64,000 nucleotides of DNA from Lactarius indigo (lineage: Eukaryota; Basidiomycota; Agaricomycetes; Russulales; Russulaceae). The DNA lies in the NCBI GenBank assembly GCA_025766275.1, contig JAFKAC010000014.1, positions 806,001 to 870,000 on the forward strand, given 5' to 3'. A program made the position numbers and the translations under genes. Under the pieces are notes generated by a model. It had not been told where the DNA came from, did no database searches, and saw only the letters and a program-made list of their open reading frames with translations. Positions 1 to 14,100 of the stretch are shown one piece after another (the stretch's first letter is position 1; every line of letters begins with the position of its first letter).

Positions 1-2825
1 GTTGGGGCCGACGAAGTGGTGGAGAAGCGCCATGTAAAAACCGTTGGAGGTTCCCTTTCATCAGACCTGCCAAGAAAAAATATAAAAAATAAAAATAAAA
101 ATAAATGATGAAAAGCCCAGAGCGTGTGGACAAAGCGTCCGATCAGGAAATGTTCGAGGAAAGAACAGCTTACGGGAAGTCGAGGGACACACCTGTACGT
201 CACCTCCACTTTGAATGGCCGATTGACCTTATCCACATCTGGTCAATGGGTTTCAGTGCGAACTCCCAAATCCTCCTATCTCTGTCCGAGCACCGGCAAT
301 GCGAGATCCTGCAATGTTCCTATGGCATGGCACGAGACCGAGAAGGAGAGAGTCCCCAGCCATTGGCACTTGTGATCCGTAACATCTGACGAGCGGAGTT
401 TGAGAGGGATGTTTTGTCTCTGAACAGCAATTTACAATCTAATCTGATACTTCCATCCGGAGAAATTTCGTTTCGCGAATCGCTCTCTTGGTTATGGCGT
501 TGGTACACTGTATGTACACAGAGACACCTCCTTTCGTTTTAGTTCGTCTTTACGGCGACCTTTGGCTTAGGACCACTGGCACCAGTGAGAGAGGACGAAT
601 CGTCCTAGAGGTACCATCAACACGAAGTCGCACCCCCACTACCGAACTAGCACATCTACCTGGGGTACTGTTTACGCCCACCACATCTGACCAACCGAGG
701 CCGAGGAGCCCCGTGTGACTTTTACGCCACTAAGATACCCCGTACATGGAAATCCCTTTGACGCTTCCAAGCGAGTTCGTCGGGCTCCTCACTATCCTAT
801 CATAGGTTGCACCATGCACGCATGCGAGCATGCAAAGCTACCAATCAAGATCTCAGGCTCAGCAGTGGATTTCTCCTCCGGCGTCCGCGCGCCCAGCCGT
901 CAAACATTTTCGCTCCGCTTTGGGAAATGAATTTCCAGGAACCAAGTAGCAGGAGAGAGAGAGAGAGGTCTGAACATCCTTTTCCCTCCCCAATCCCATG
1001 AAAAGGGCTCGCTCGGCAAAGCGTTAGACCGTCCCTTTTCCTTCCCCTTCGTAATTTTCCCATCGGGGATTCTCTTTGCCCGCTCAGTTAGTCCCAGTAA
1101 CCAACCATTCATTGCTATTGCACTGTAAGTAACATCATGGTCGTGCCTCCCGATACAGGGGGGGATGGGAGAAAGAGAGAGACGACTTAGAGCAAACGGG
1201 AAAAAGTTTGGTCGTTCAGGAGTAGACGTCGGGTACTGTACTACTACTACCGCCCGTCGTCCGATGTCAACTTTTTAACATAAGTTTACTTAATTTTTGT
1301 ACTTTGCTTACCGTAATCATCTGCGGTTTATCTGCGAACTCTTTTCTGACCGTTTTTGATGGGGACATGGTGGAGCAACACGACGCGGCTGTTCCCGTCA
1401 ATCTGCCAAAAACGGCAAAGTCTGCTCCATAGGCCCTCACAACCTCCCTCTGCCCCCGCACGTCGAGTCCCCCCCTTACTGATATGAACTGTCGAACTGG
1501 CAGGGAACCCAATATCTTGTCAAAAGAGCATCGACAACGTGGTGAAAGGACAAACGGCATAATTAAATGCGCGAGAAGAGAAAAAAAACAAAAAGATTGC
1601 CGCTAAGCTTGTTACAACACCTCAAAACTCTTATCGACATTCGTGCGACTCTCTCTAGAAGCACAAGCACAGCAGACGTCAGACAAAGTCGCTGATCGAT
1701 AGATCGGCCGGTTTGTTACATTCGCTGATCGAGAAGCAAAAGACGTCCTCATCATCCCTGCTCTCTCTTCCATTGATTGAGCCATTTCATATCTGTCTTT
1801 ATTCTGTCTGTCCATGTGGTATACTGAGTTGTTGACGCGTCGCAGAAAGAAGAGCCACAGCTCCAAAAGAACCCCCCCACCCAAAGAAAATTTTTCCTGC
1901 GTAGCACGTACTGTTAATAATGACGCCGTCCCGTTGCGATGAGGTCTCCAGACTCGACACCGACGCCACTAGCACCAACCCACTATGGATACAACAACAC
2001 TAGAAGCATAAATTCGATCTTTTATTACCTATTAGCTTCCCTACTGTGCCCGAGACGGAGAAAAAGGGGGGTGAGGCGGACCAGGGGGGGAGCGGGCTCG
2101 TGCTAGCACATCGTACGTAGTAGCACGCACAACTTACATTAATGAACGCCGGCGCCGACAGTGTTTTATTGTTGTTTTCTTTTAATTTCCTGTCGGTTGT
2201 ACGTGCGCGGTAGGGCCGTGTGCGCCCCCCCTCATTTTTTGGTGACGTCCGTTTTGTCGGTTGATGATCAAGCTCAAGTCGAGGATCCGCGGGGGACAGA
2301 GCGCGCTCCGAACTTGCAGGACGTCGTCTCTCTTTCATTGCGCAGTGTACGTATAACCCCGCCAATTGGATGACAGAGACGCGCGCCTTGCTGAAAGGAA
2401 GGAAGAACGACGATCCTCTCATCAAACCCTTAATAAATAAGCATCGATAGTGTAGTTTATTTGTGAACTCTCTTTGTACAGTACGATATAGATTAGAAAG
2501 CCAGCGCGAATCTCCACCTTCCGTCCCCACCGCCGCCCCCTGAAACATCGCAGGGCAGGGCCTGGGTCCCTTGACAGTAAATTCTATTCTACAGAAGAAT
2601 ACGATCGCGCACAGGGAGTGAAGGGGGGGGGGGGGGCAAAGAGGAAAATAAGGAACAAAAAAACCGGGAAAAAAAAATTACGAAAGAGAAGGTCGAATGA
2701 ATATTGTTATTTACGTTATGGAAACCGTACGGGGCACGTGCACATGCCTCCAGTGTGTAACGTAGTGAGTTGGGTAGAGAGGTTTTACGCACCGACCGAT
2801 TATTGCCGGCCGACGGCGGGGACCT
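1..2825. other. No recognisable gene
   Basis: I find no reading frame with a recognisable domain here. Short open frames overlap on both strands without splice-consistent extension. Visible simple sequence includes an A-rich stretch near 77-105 and a run of about 14 G near 2623-2636. A gene reaching in from the left edge cannot be excluded. Confidence 0.5.
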
Positions 2826-5072
2826 TTACAGTCCGGAGGTTCCCGCTTTGACGAGCTCTATGGCCTCCTGAGAACGAGGGGTGATGCGGCATGGGAAAGG
2901 CTTCGGGTGGCTGTACGGTGAGAGCAAAGAGGAGATTCGTGTCAGGGGGGAATCCAAGTAACCATGGCGCTGTAGGGTACGACTTACCTCACGAATCCTG
3001 TGAGGCACGACGGAGGGGAGGGTAATAGGGACAGCCAGTCAGCGCGAGGGGAAAAAAAAGAGGACGGGATGGGGAGACGTACCTCCGGTGAAGGCGGGCT
3101 CGATCTGTACGTCCTTTCCGTCTTTGTCCTGTGCTCGCAAGTCGAAGACCGACAGAATCGACGCGACGGTGATGAAGATCGCCGCGGTGGAGTAATGGAC
3201 CCCCAGGCAGGCACGTCGGCCAAACCCGAAGACTGGGGACTCGAGCGCAGGCGTGGGACCGAGGTACCGCTCGGGGCTGAAACGTTCCGGGTGCTCGTAC
3301 TGTTTCTCGTTCATGTTCATCGCCCAGATATTCGGAAGAATGATGGCCCCCTTCGGGATGCGGTAACCTTGTAAAGCGATCAGTCGTCGGAAAAACGGTA
3401 TTGGCATATGGCTTACCCTGGACGACGTCGTCTTCGACGAGACGATGCGCGATTCCGAGTGGCGTCGGCGGGTGGAAACGCAGTGATTCTTTGATGGTCG
3501 CTTCGAGATATGGGAGCGAGGCTCGGTCTTCAAACGTTGGCAACCGCTTGCGACCCACTACGGCATCAAGTTCAGCTTGCACGCGTTTTTGCACGTCCGG
3601 GAAGAGCACCATCGTCAAGAGGAATGTGGCGATGCTGGACGTCGTCTGTAAAAAGGAACTTCAATACCGAAACTCTCCTCGTTCGTCGAAGTGGGCATGC
3701 ACTTACCGACTCGGTTCCAGCTGAAGAGTGGGATGAGCCATGCGTACAGTATACGAGAGGATTGGTCACATACCACCGTAAAGTGATCCGGCAGCCCATT
3801 TTATGGTGTATTCGTATTCTTCGCGCGTCATTTCCTCGGGCCCCTCACGTGAAAGAAGCGTCCCGACAAGCGACACCATAGAATCCTCGCCGATCATCGC
3901 TTTCTTGGCGGCGTCAAATGCGCCATCTACCATGTGTTCTCCGCGGGCCTTCGCGACGCGTGCGAGTCGCTTGAAGCCCGCACCAGGGAACCACTCGGGT
4001 ACAAAGCGGACTGTGTGATCACGTGATGAACATTGGTTGATGGGGCCGGGAAGCAAACGGGGGTACGCACGCGCCGGGAAGACGTCAACGAAGAAGCTTC
4101 CGGGAACGACGGCATTTTGGATAACCTCGTGGGTCTCACGCGAGAGTTTAACATACTTCGATTGAATGAATTATGAGCGCATTGGAGCAAAAAAAAAGAG
4201 AAGCGGGGGGGGGGGACGACATGCCTCGGAGTTCGGTGAGGTGATCCTAATTCCATACGTGTTTTCGATGATGTTTTTGCCAAGCGCGCTGGGTAATGGA
4301 GGCACGTGGTCAGAACGCGTTGCGCGCAATACAAATCGAGACGCGTCGCGTACTAGCGGATTGCACCAATATAATTGGTCGGGCGCTCCACGAGCTCCTG
4401 CAGGAGCAGCCGTGCGTCTGAAAGCTGGCTGGGCAGGAACATGAGCGACGACGAGCGGTTGAGGCTCTGCTGCGTGAAGCGCCGCATTGACTTCCAGTGT
4501 TCGCCATAAGGTGCGAGCACGATGCTGGGAGTAAAGTTCATGCTAAAAAGGATCGTCGACTGTCAACAAATCACGCGGGATCGAATGAAGGAGGGGGGGA
4601 GTTAAAGGACGTACAGCTTCCCAACCATCGTGAGGATCGGGCGATCAGAATAGGACGCTTGGCTCATGAGGCTGTTGGCCGTATCAAAACTGCTGATGAT
4701 AACGATGTGCAAACCGAAGATCTTGATGTGCATGATATCACCTGTTGTGTGATGTACGTGTAAATCGTCAGGGCGTCAAAGTAAGGGCATGCGTCAATGA
4801 TGCGATGGTTGGGCGCAACAAGCAACGCGCCGACACGCCCCCCTCCCCCAGTCCATGTGCAGTAAAAAAAAAATTCACGCACCGAATTTTTTGCTCCACT
4901 CTGCGAAAGGAATCCAGGCAGATTCGAACGGCCAATCGAAGAGGTTGTCGATGACCGGCCAACCGCGCGGGCCAGGTGGTAGTGGAAGCGTGGATGCTCG
5001 ACGGCGCCGGCGGATCAGGAACGCCACGCTGAGCAATGCGACTGCGACATAGAGAACCTCGCGAGCGATCAT
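2826..5072 (-). CDS. Cytochrome P450 monooxygenase, 11 exons (O-methylsterigmatocystin oxidoreductase-like)
   Basis: Heme-thiolate monooxygenase, presumably ER-anchored: an N-terminal hydrophobic segment follows the ATG at 5072, then a basic run and the proline hinge LPLPPGPRGWP. Exons deduced from phase (minus): 5072-4883, 4741-4615, 4542-4354, 4288-4225, 4155-4071, 4010-3774, 3720-3707, 3645-3417, 3367-3083, 2997-2988, 2910-2826; total 1515 nt, 504 residues, normal for the family. Landmarks: the I-helix AGTEST split over a 14-nt microexon, K-helix ESLR, PERF, and heme loop FGFGRRACLG. The C-terminal SHPKPF block needs a 10-nt microexon. The 4288-4225 exon ends at a GC donor (GCATGT). The start was chosen at the ATG just before the membrane anchor; a longer frame opens at 5171 but adds low-complexity sequence. 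Resemblance is to basidiomycete CYP64-like proteins; the substrate is unknown. Confidence 0.9.
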
Positions 5073-8000
5073 GGTAACGATGTGTGGGTGGTGCTGGTGC
5101 TGGGTGTTTGTGAGAGGGGGGACGAGAGGTGGTGTTGGAAAGAAAGAAAGGGGCGGGGGGGTAAGAGCCACAAACGCGGCCTCTGATTAAAGTAGAGCGG
5201 GAGGGAGGCAGGGTCGATCAGAGTTCAGGCGAACATAACAATTAAGAGCGTGCGGAGTCGAGACGGGTCACACCCCCCCTCTCTTGTATTAAAAAAATCT
5301 CGGGACATTTTGCCTTGTGTGTCCGGAACCTATGTTTCACCCAGCAACTTGGTGGTCCACACCGCAATTGATTTCAATGAACCACAAGCTTGATGCACGA
5401 ACTAGGCTGGGGGTGGGGCGGGTGGGTCGTAGAATTTGAAAGTAGAAAAAGTCAAGACTCACACGGCACTTGCAACGAGTTTGCCAGCCCAGACATCCGT
5501 GTCGATGTCGTGTCGTGTCCAGGCTGTCAGTCTGTCTGCCACTTTAGCGCCCAGTCGGGGTTCCCACGGCGCCTCGTCTTGTGATTATCTTGCCGGACTC
5601 ATTTCGCAATGCTGCGCCCTACAGTACATCACGATTGTAGCACCACAAAGTTCACAAAACCAACTGATCGCAATTGTTTGTTGCGAATACAGTAGTGGTG
5701 GTTTCTTTTTTTGCACTTGAGGTTCATGCCCTCCTGAGCGGAACATTCCCAAAACAAACGAATCTCCTCTCGGCTAGAGCAGTTTTGGATTGATCAGGCC
5801 CCCCCTTATTGACAACTTTATCCGCTGCCGTTTTGTTATTGTAGGTCCCAGCTGGTCCCAGTTGGGCAGGCTAGCCTAGCCCCATCTCCTGTTTCAGATT
5901 TTGTCTTGGTGACGGATCCCAGCCAAGATATACAGTGCAGTACCATACAGCAGTGATGTGGGACTGCCTGCGTCTTGATGCCATCGTTTGTTGGCCTGAG
6001 TATTCTCAACTGGCCTGTGTAAGGAACGTGCCAGTACCACAACCAACCCCCCTACGCCGTTCGTGATAAGCGTGGTTTTTTTTTATTGTGCAGCATTGTA
6101 TCCTCGTGAGATCATTAGCCCATATCAAGGAACACAGCCGGTGCTAGTGTTGACGCCGTTCACTTGCAGGCCTGTCACATTGCGTCTTGATGCACGCCCC
6201 GGAGATACCGAACAATCACAAATCGACCAGTTCGAGACCCTCCCGTAGCTAGCTCCTCTCGGGTTCCACGGCCTGTGACAAGCAGCGGGTCGCCCACTTT
6301 CTCTCTCTTTGCAACGAACCTCCACCTTGCTTGACAACCTCCGTAAAAGCTGAACACCCCCTCATCACCACAACAACCCCTTTTGCACTACCCAGTCTGC
6401 TGTTACGGATCCGCTCGACCCAGGGTGGGCTGTCTCTTGGGAGCGTTTTGACGAACTACTAGACTAGGCCTCTGAAGAGTATACTGGTATCGTCCGGAGG
6501 CACCTCGTCGAACTTCTGTTCAGGGAGGCGAGTCCACGGGGTTCAACAACTAACTGACTTGTGAATAGACTGCACGCCTTCGTAGAACGTAAGACGACCC
6601 TCGGCGTCGATACGTACATGTACCACCCAAACAAAATGGCTTCTCGTGTTTCGCCTTGGCCTCGGACCTTCGATCTAGCCGTCACGATCTCTCGCGTAAA
6701 AACACTGGCACTGGCACAGGTTCCTCGTGCACCGCTTCGCTCCTGCCAGAGCTACGACGATCCCACTCCCAGCTCATCCGTGATCCTTGGGGGCGCATCC
6801 TGGGGGCCACAACACAAAACCGAAGTTCTGGCTCGTTCTGGTTCGTTCTGGACAGCTTAAAAGGTTGAGAGGCGCTGGCATGACAACCAAACCGAGAGAA
6901 GTGTGTGGCTGTATACGCGCCGCGGGAGCGATCACGTGCGTAGAAGTCAACCGCTCATCGGAGGTCCCCCCCCCCACCTGCAATCATTTATTCTTTGTAG
7001 CTTTCTGCCGCGGTGGGTAAATGCGCGCACGCCGCCACCGCCGACGAAGGCTCGCTCGGTGATACAGGCTGCGTTCTGCTGGTGTTAGGGCCGAGTACGC
7101 ATTGGATACAGTATGCGCGCTACGGCGAGCAGTCGTCACGCGCTCCTTCGCTAGGTCCTCGCGCCTGCATCGGAGACCTCGGGCGCTAAAAAGGAACTCA
7201 CGCGAGCGGGGACCCCGGGAACACGTTGGTATGGGACTTTACCAAAATCGTTGCTGGGCGGGACGTCATTACGCCATCGGAGTCGTAGCCAGGGCGTAGA
7301 GCCGTGGGCGCTTGCTGTCATGGGGTGTCTCGCCATACTTCGGCTGCGAGGGCATACGTACCCGGGGGCGAAAGTGGAGTACGACGTGCTAGCAGAGGGC
7401 GTCCCTCCACTTGGTGGCTTTATCCAAACTGATTCTTTGGCTATTAGCGCCCCACGTGACGCAAACTCTGAGGAAGCATGTTTTTTTTTTTTAGTGGCGA
7501 TGACAGGTGCGACAAGTTCTTTTTGTGTGTGTATGGATGGATGTACAAGTACTAATTGTCTTTTTTTTAATTGCCCGCAGACAGGAAGCGGGGACGTCTG
7601 TCGTCGCCGCGAGACGTATTAATATCGACCGGGACCGGTCTGATCGACACAATCGTAACCTTCCTCTTATCGCGCTATTTGAAAGTGCACCTTGAGCAGA
7701 CGTCCTCAACGCCGTGCGTGATCCAAACTGTCCCGCACATGATGCCGATGCTACTGCGCGTCGCTCGGTATGTGCTGGATAAAAAAGGAATAATAAGATA
7801 ACCCCGCGCTTGCGCCTGGCGCTCGCGGAGTGGGACGCATGGGCGGTGGAGTGTGGAGCTTGGGTGGCGCGAGACGGCCGCATGGGGCCGCGACGGCGCT
7901 CGACTACTGGTATTCAGTCTTTTTAGTACTGTGGGCGCGCATCGAGCAGAATCTCGATTGTGACCCTCAAGGGATGCTCAGGGCGAAGGGAAATAGAAGC

Positions 8001-8795
8001 TTGGTGATCCCCCCGACAAGAAAACTTCTCGTTTGGATCCAGTGCGTAGTGCATGTCTATAATTAAGGGGGAGAACGAAAGGAGAAGAGGTGGAGGGATG
8101 GGGAAAAGGAAAGGGCGGTGATTGACGTCGGGGTGTGTCACGGCGCATGGACAGAGGAATCGTTTCCGGAGCGCGCATGGAGTGCAACTTGATCGCATGG
8201 AAGGAAAAGCTAAGGTGGCTCTTGTAAGCTTTCTCATAAGATCGTAATACTGTGCTCATTATTAAAGATGATAGATGATGTTGATACAAGGAGTGACACT
8301 TTGACAGCCCCGGGAAAATCCTGTAGACGGGAGCATGGGTCCAATATCCCCGCCATGATACTGTACGCAGAAAGAAGCGGCTGGGGGTAGTCGGGTATCA
8401 AGTGCCCGAATGGTGGCGGCGAAGCGAAAGAAGCGTCAATGAACGAGCTATGGCAGGCTTCTGGGGATGTGAGGGAGCAGTTCAGTTGAGGAAAGTCGGA
8501 CCGTATACGGTGGTGTGAGGGGGATAGCGTCGGGGGGCAGTGAGTGGGAGAGCGGTGTTTGGGTCGGCGATAGGGGTGGCCAAAGTGTTGGTACGTGGCC
8601 ATGGCACCGTCACCTTCCTACCAAAGAGGAGAGGCCCTTTGAGATGTTCAAGAAAAAGAGGTTTTTAAAAGGTGCCTCGCATCGAATCTCTGCACTCTTG
8701 TTCACGTGTCGCTCTCGCAGTCCCTGGCAAGCCGATCCACTCCGCTTCATAACCCACACTCTCCTTTCTCTCGCACCCTCACTTGGCTCCCCCGA
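5073..8795. other. 3.7-kb region between two divergent P450 genes
   Basis: Holds the upstream regions of both P450 genes. No frame here shows a recognisable domain. An open stretch around 7251-7800 has two plausible short exons, but I cannot match it to a family. Poly-T tracts occur near 6075, 7482 and 7561. Confidence 0.5.
8664..8671 (+). promoter_or_regulatory. Possible TATA box of the CYP63-like gene
   Basis: TTTAAAAG lies about 125 bp upstream of the ATG at 8796, followed by pyrimidine-rich sequence typical of fungal transcription starts. Assigned by motif and position only. Confidence 0.4.
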
Positions 8796-11189
8796 ATGTC
8801 TCCCCGTCGCGACCTCACCGCTTTCGAAAAGACAATCCCCGATTATCGCAAGCGTATCCTCCTCTCCCTCTTCAAGGCACTCCTCGTCCCGCCACTCATC
8901 ACCTGCCTTGCTCTCCGTTTTGCATCCCGCTCCCTCTCCTTATGGCTCTACCTACCTCTCGCTCTCCTCGCCATTCCTCTCACCATCGTCCTCCGCTCCC
9001 ACTACGCTATATGGACTCAGGACCGGGAGGCCGCCAGCTTAGGCGCTCGGCCAATCACCCGCGTGTCCGGTCGCTGGCCCGGGAACCTCGACGTCGTTCT
9101 CCGCCTGCTCAAGTCCTTTGAGAATGACTACGTCCTCCAGGGTTTCGCTGACCTCTTTCACGAATATGATTGCACCACCCTCAACACCCGCTTCTTCTGG
9201 GACGATCAGGCAAGGCACATCCCCCCTGTGGACCCTCGACACGGCTGACTCTTCTTTCGCTTAGATTATCTCCATGGACGAGAAGGTCTTCAGGTTTGTG
9301 GCGCATACCGGCTTCACCCACTTCGAGAAGGGCATTCTCTGGCACGAGCGGATGTACGTCCTTTTTCCCCCCTATCGATTTCCCAGCGTCTCTCTTCCCT
9401 TTCTCAAGCGCTCATCCGTTTTTTTTTTTTTTTTCCTGGAACAGCGACAAACTTCTGGGAACGGGTCTCTTCAACGCGTGCGTATGACGGATGCTTCTTT
9501 TTGATTAGCTTTATGCTCATTTTTCTCCAGTGAAGGAAATCAGTGGAGAACCGTATGAGAACAACCGCTTCTTCCCACTCTCTTCCCGGTTACTCACATT
9601 CATACAACGAAATAGGGCCGCCAAATCGCTCGACCCTTTTTTACGAAAGAGCGCATCTCCGACTTTCACATCTTCGAGAAGACTTCCGCAAAGACCCTCA
9701 ATCTCATAGCCAACCGCGCGGCCGCTTACGCCCCTATCGACATTCAAGACCTCCTGCAACGCTTTGCCCTCGACTCGGCCGCCCTCTTTCTATGGGGTAC
9801 TGCCCTCAACAACCTCGACCAGCCACTCACTCAGCCAGGGCGTGTTGTACTCGGCCCGAAGGGTTCCGCCCCGGCCGATGGCGGCGGCGAATGGGACGTG
9901 TTCACAAACGCATTTGAAACTGTCGCCGTTCTTATCACTCGCCGCGGAGTGCAAGGCGACACGTGGCCACTGCTCGAGCTCTTCAAGGACAAGACGGAGG
10001 AGCCAATACAGGTTATCATGGACTGGCTTGAGCCGCTCGTAAGGGAGGCCGTCAATCGCAAGGCCAAACGGAGGGAGGCAAACGGCGATGCCAAGGTTAG
10101 CGCCCGAGACGAGGACACCGTTTTCTTGGATTACCTTGCTGATCGGACAGATGGTATTCACTTTTTTTTCCACTTTCGGTGCGCGTTGTTGATACGTCTG
10201 TCAGATGTCGAGCACATACGCTATGAGCTTATTACGTTCCTTATCGCATCACGGGATACCGTAAGCGCCCATGTCTTTTTTCCGACGTGCCAGCCAGCAC
10301 CCTGACGTGACCATCATCATCAATCTCGCTAGACATCCTCCCTCCTGACATTTGTGATATACCTCTTATCGACGAATCCCGACACGTGTCGTCGTCTTAG
10401 GGAGGAAGTCATCGAGACTTTTGGTCTCACCGGCACGCCTACCTATGTGCACCTCAAGAAGATGGAGTACCGTGCGTGTCTCCGCGCGTGTTTTTTTTTT
10501 CCCACTTCACTCTTGAATAACCTCTGGGTGTGCTTAGTGCATGCGGTGCTCAAGGAGACCCTTCGCCTCTTCCCGTCCGCCCCGCTCGTGGCGCGCACAT
10601 CGCTGGACGAACCGCTCGTCATCCCCAGCACGAACAAGCTCTACCTCCCACCAAAGACGCAAATCATGATGTCCTCTCTCCTCGCACACAAGCGGCCGGA
10701 CCTCTGGGGCTCAGACGCCGAAGTGTTCCGTCCCGAGCGATGGCTCGAGCACACGCTTCTCAACAAAGTCGCCGCCACGCCCTTCATGTACTCGCCGTTC
10801 TACGGCGGCCCTCGTGTCGTGCGTGTTCTTCGTCCTGTCGTCCGTCCGCGCTGACTGGCAGGATAGTGTCTTGGACAGGACTTTGCGCTCAATCAGGCGG
10901 GGTACTTCATCGTGCGCCTATTGCAGCGATTCCGTTCGTTCGACTTTGCGCCAGGATTTATGCCCGCCGGATCGCTCCCGCCCGCACATTGGGCGGGCAT
11001 GCCTGGCCGCCAGGGCATGGAGAAGATCCATCCTGCGATCAACTTTACGCTTCATAGCAAGGTGCGCCTGGCTCGTTTTTTGGTGCTTTTGTTGTATGGC
11101 GGCTGAAGTGTCTGTTGTGTGTGTGTGTGTGATAGGGCGGCGTTTGGATGTTCGCAGAGCCTGCGCCTGCGACGGCGACGTCATCGTGA
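8796..11189 (+). CDS. Cytochrome P450, CYP63-like, 10 exons
   Basis: Membrane-anchored P450 of the CYP52/CYP63 kind, a group known for fatty-acid, alkane and aromatic hydroxylation in white-rot fungi. Exons: 8796-9209, 9265-9353, 9445-9477, 9531-9552, 9616-10153, 10205-10260, 10333-10471, 10538-10818, 10867-11061, 11136-11189; all phases agree, giving 606 residues. Two hydrophobic segments lie in the first 75 residues. Landmarks: MDEKVFRFVAHTGF, TKERISDFHIFEK, I-helix region ASRDT, K-helix ETLR, FRPERW, and heme loop FYGGPRVCLG, split by the intron 10819-10866. Intron 1 has a GC donor (CAG|GCAAGG). Exons 3 and 4 are only 33 and 22 nt. Start: ATG before SPRRDLTAFEK, which matches the usual CYP63 N-terminus; an upstream in-frame ATG at 8706 is less likely. 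Function beyond the family is inference. Confidence 0.9.
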
Positions 11190-14100
11190 AACCGTTCACC
11201 CATCATGAGACACCTTTTTCATCTTCCTTCCGCGATGCTCCTTCCCTGGGATTTATGGACCCTCATTCTTCATTCACCTCGCTCATTCATCCAATATCCA
11301 CTCATTCATTTTTTTTCTTCTTATACGCTTTGGTTGATATATGTGGAAATATAAAACGGGATGTACGAGAGTTTTTTTTTGTTGAGTCTCTCTTGTTTTT
11401 GTGTTCTCTTTTTTTTTGTTTTGAATACGTGGATCTTTCGCCTTTTTTTTTTTTAGAAAAGTAAAACCTTTTATTTTTCTATCTTTCTCTTTATCCTGAA
11501 TAATATACCAACCTCACTAGACGTGAAAACTTTTCTCTCTCTCAAATGGGTTATGTACACTCACACTATGCTAAGCGAGGCCGTGGGCAAACCTTGGCGC
11601 AACGTATGGATGCATTCAATATCGTCTCTCGCCGGGCATATGCGGACGAAAAACCGAAAACGACAGCGAAGATTACAGCACCACGTTCACGAAACTTCCG
11701 GCGATACGCACATGGGGCAAAAAGCAAACGGTGCGTGCGTATTTACTGGACGACCGGTGTGAGAAAAAAAATCAATCAAAAGATGGTGGGTGTTACTACA
11801 TTCAATGTGCTTACAGCGCAGCACAGTACAGCTTTGTCCAAGCCGAATTCCAGGCACCCTTTTTGCTGATAAATGGGCGCAGCAGCGAGTGCTTTTTGAA
11901 TTTCAAAACCCATGGAATCTCTCTCCTTGCTTGCCCTTTGTCCGATTCGGGTCCAGGTCCAGGCCCCAGTTTTACTGAGTCAAGTGGCAGATGCCGCCGC
12001 CGCAGATCGCAAAGCCAGGTCGGCGGCCGCCGTTTACTTATCTTTCTGATGCACTGCTGCAGGTTGGTGGACTTTTGAAATTGGATTTTGATGGCAGAAA
12101 CGAATGATCTCGTAAACACGTCGTCGTCAGAGGAGGGTGTCTTGTTTTTTTTCCCCTTATCGTCTTTACCCCGGGGAAAGGCACGCGGCGGCGGGGGCTA
12201 GATGTCAAAACTTGGATTGTGCTAGTGTGTGCTAAAAGCTTGGTACTGTATAAGGTACTGTATAACTGCCGGTGACTTTCAACCTGGACAGCTGTCAGCG
12301 GTTGCCAATTTGGCACCCTGACAAACCGGGCACTCGTCGTCTTCGCCGGTAAATACAGCACAGTGCAGTAACTGCAGTAACAGTCGACTCTCTCATAACC
12401 TATAGGGCATACTCTCTGACACTCTCAACAATCTATACATTTAAAACTTATGGCCCTGGGTCTACTACCCTCACATATACCTCATTTGGGGTGTGGAAAC
12501 TTGAACCCAAGTGTTTATGGGGGGGGTATGGGTTATGAGAGTCGACCGTCCTGTACCACCTCACGGCGTTACGTGATGATGCACCACGGAAGATCTTTTT
12601 ACCAGCGAAAAGAAACCTGAATGAGCAACTGGTTGATTTACCGCGAGGTACATTCTGAATCCCCCTTCGCCAGTGACGGCACGCACCCAAGACGGGTGGC
12701 CCTCAGAAGGGGCCGCACGACGCAACTTTCTCTCGCTCCGAGTCGCTGGACCGTTTTGTAAATAACGTTAACTATCGCACGCGCGACATCATCAATCCTC
12801 CCACCCAGAAAGTTCTGATTACAGTACGCCTCACGTATTCCAGAGAGCATGAGGACTGTGCCGGCGGCCGTCGTATCGCTCGCCGTTATGCCCGTCCAAC
12901 AGAGAAAACCGGTGTTACTTTGGGCCCACGGTCAAACAGGAAAACCCCTTGGGACAACCAAAGCCGGCGGGGGACGCCCCTGATGTAAAGAAACCACGCG
13001 CAATCCTGGGAGGTTCCTTGCTTCCTCCAACTTTTGCGGCGCGGGCGCGTGCCCAATCACCATGCTTGCTGCATCATGATGCCGTTTCTGGTTCCTGTGT
13101 TCTTCTGTAGTAAGGGTTCAGGTCTACACTATGTTCGTGTCCTTATTTGACAGACAGACAGTAATGCATACAATGAGGCCATGGTCGTCACCAGGGCACG
13201 GTACTTTTTTTTTTTTTTTTCGTTGTGCCAGCAAAAATAAACAGGGCACGGCAATGCGACGACGTGATCGGGACCTTTAGGAACCACACACACACGCTCT
13301 ACAGGAATTGAACCCGCTCTTTGCACAACCCACCACTGCTGACAGGTCTATTGATACCAGGATGAGTTGACCCCGGAGGTAAAGTTAAGGGATGGCAGCG
13401 GCGTCATCAATCAATCCCGCCCCCTTCAATGGTGGCCGTAATCATCTTTGGGGCGTAATTTTTTCACCCGTCATGTAAAAACCGTCGATTCGAATGTTCT
13501 GACCGCTGGCGGTTGCCAGTGCCAGTGCCTCCGAGTCGCGTTGTGCAGCGCCTAGGAAACCGTGTCCATCTGAGCCTGCGCTCAGCCCCAGCCCCGGTAG
13601 ACCCCTAGAACTCGGGGCCCGGGATTGGAGCATCACCACAATGGAATTGAATACTCATGGGGATACCAGACCCAGCGAGGGGTGCTTCGGTCATTAATCA
13701 TGCGCACAGCGCTGGACGGCCATCATTTGATCCGGTCCCCCACATCCACGGTACTTTTAGTGAGTGTATCCCCCCAGATCTCATTAATAGTGATGTTTTA
13801 TTACAGTAAATGCGGTCTTATTGACTTTCAAGGCGTTTTTGGCCCACTGTTCGGGTCCCCCTCCTTCCGCGGATCCGATCGCCACTGCTATCGCTCGTGG
13901 TGTCAGTGCTGGAAGCAAACTACATAAAACAGTTCATAGTAGTGCAACTCCGAGTCTTGCTTCCCTGATCTATGCTGCGTTGCGTAGCATTGGATTTCTT
14001 CTTTTTTTTGTTTTGTTTCGTGCGTCACCATGCATGGCCTTTCCGAATAATTGTCGCAGTTCCGAGTCCGCTGTGTACGTGCGTATCCATCCATGTCCCA

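Noticed and set aside
2000..2548. 182-codon open frame on minus
   Set aside because: Low-complexity composition, no domain, no plausible splice extension.
6225..6240. GTTCGAGACCC, another B-box-like sequence
   Set aside because: No A box or foldable tRNA around it.
7251..7801. Two adjacent open stretches that could be exons (LIDTIVTFLLSRYLKVHLEQ and upstream)
   Set aside because: Could not be matched to a family or completed into a gene; noted under the intergenic entry only.
13290..13385. Minus-strand GGTTCAATTCC, a perfect Pol III B box, with an A-box-like stretch upstream
   Set aside because: Spacing between the boxes is too short and no cloverleaf with a 7-bp acceptor stem forms; at most a tRNA-derived relic.
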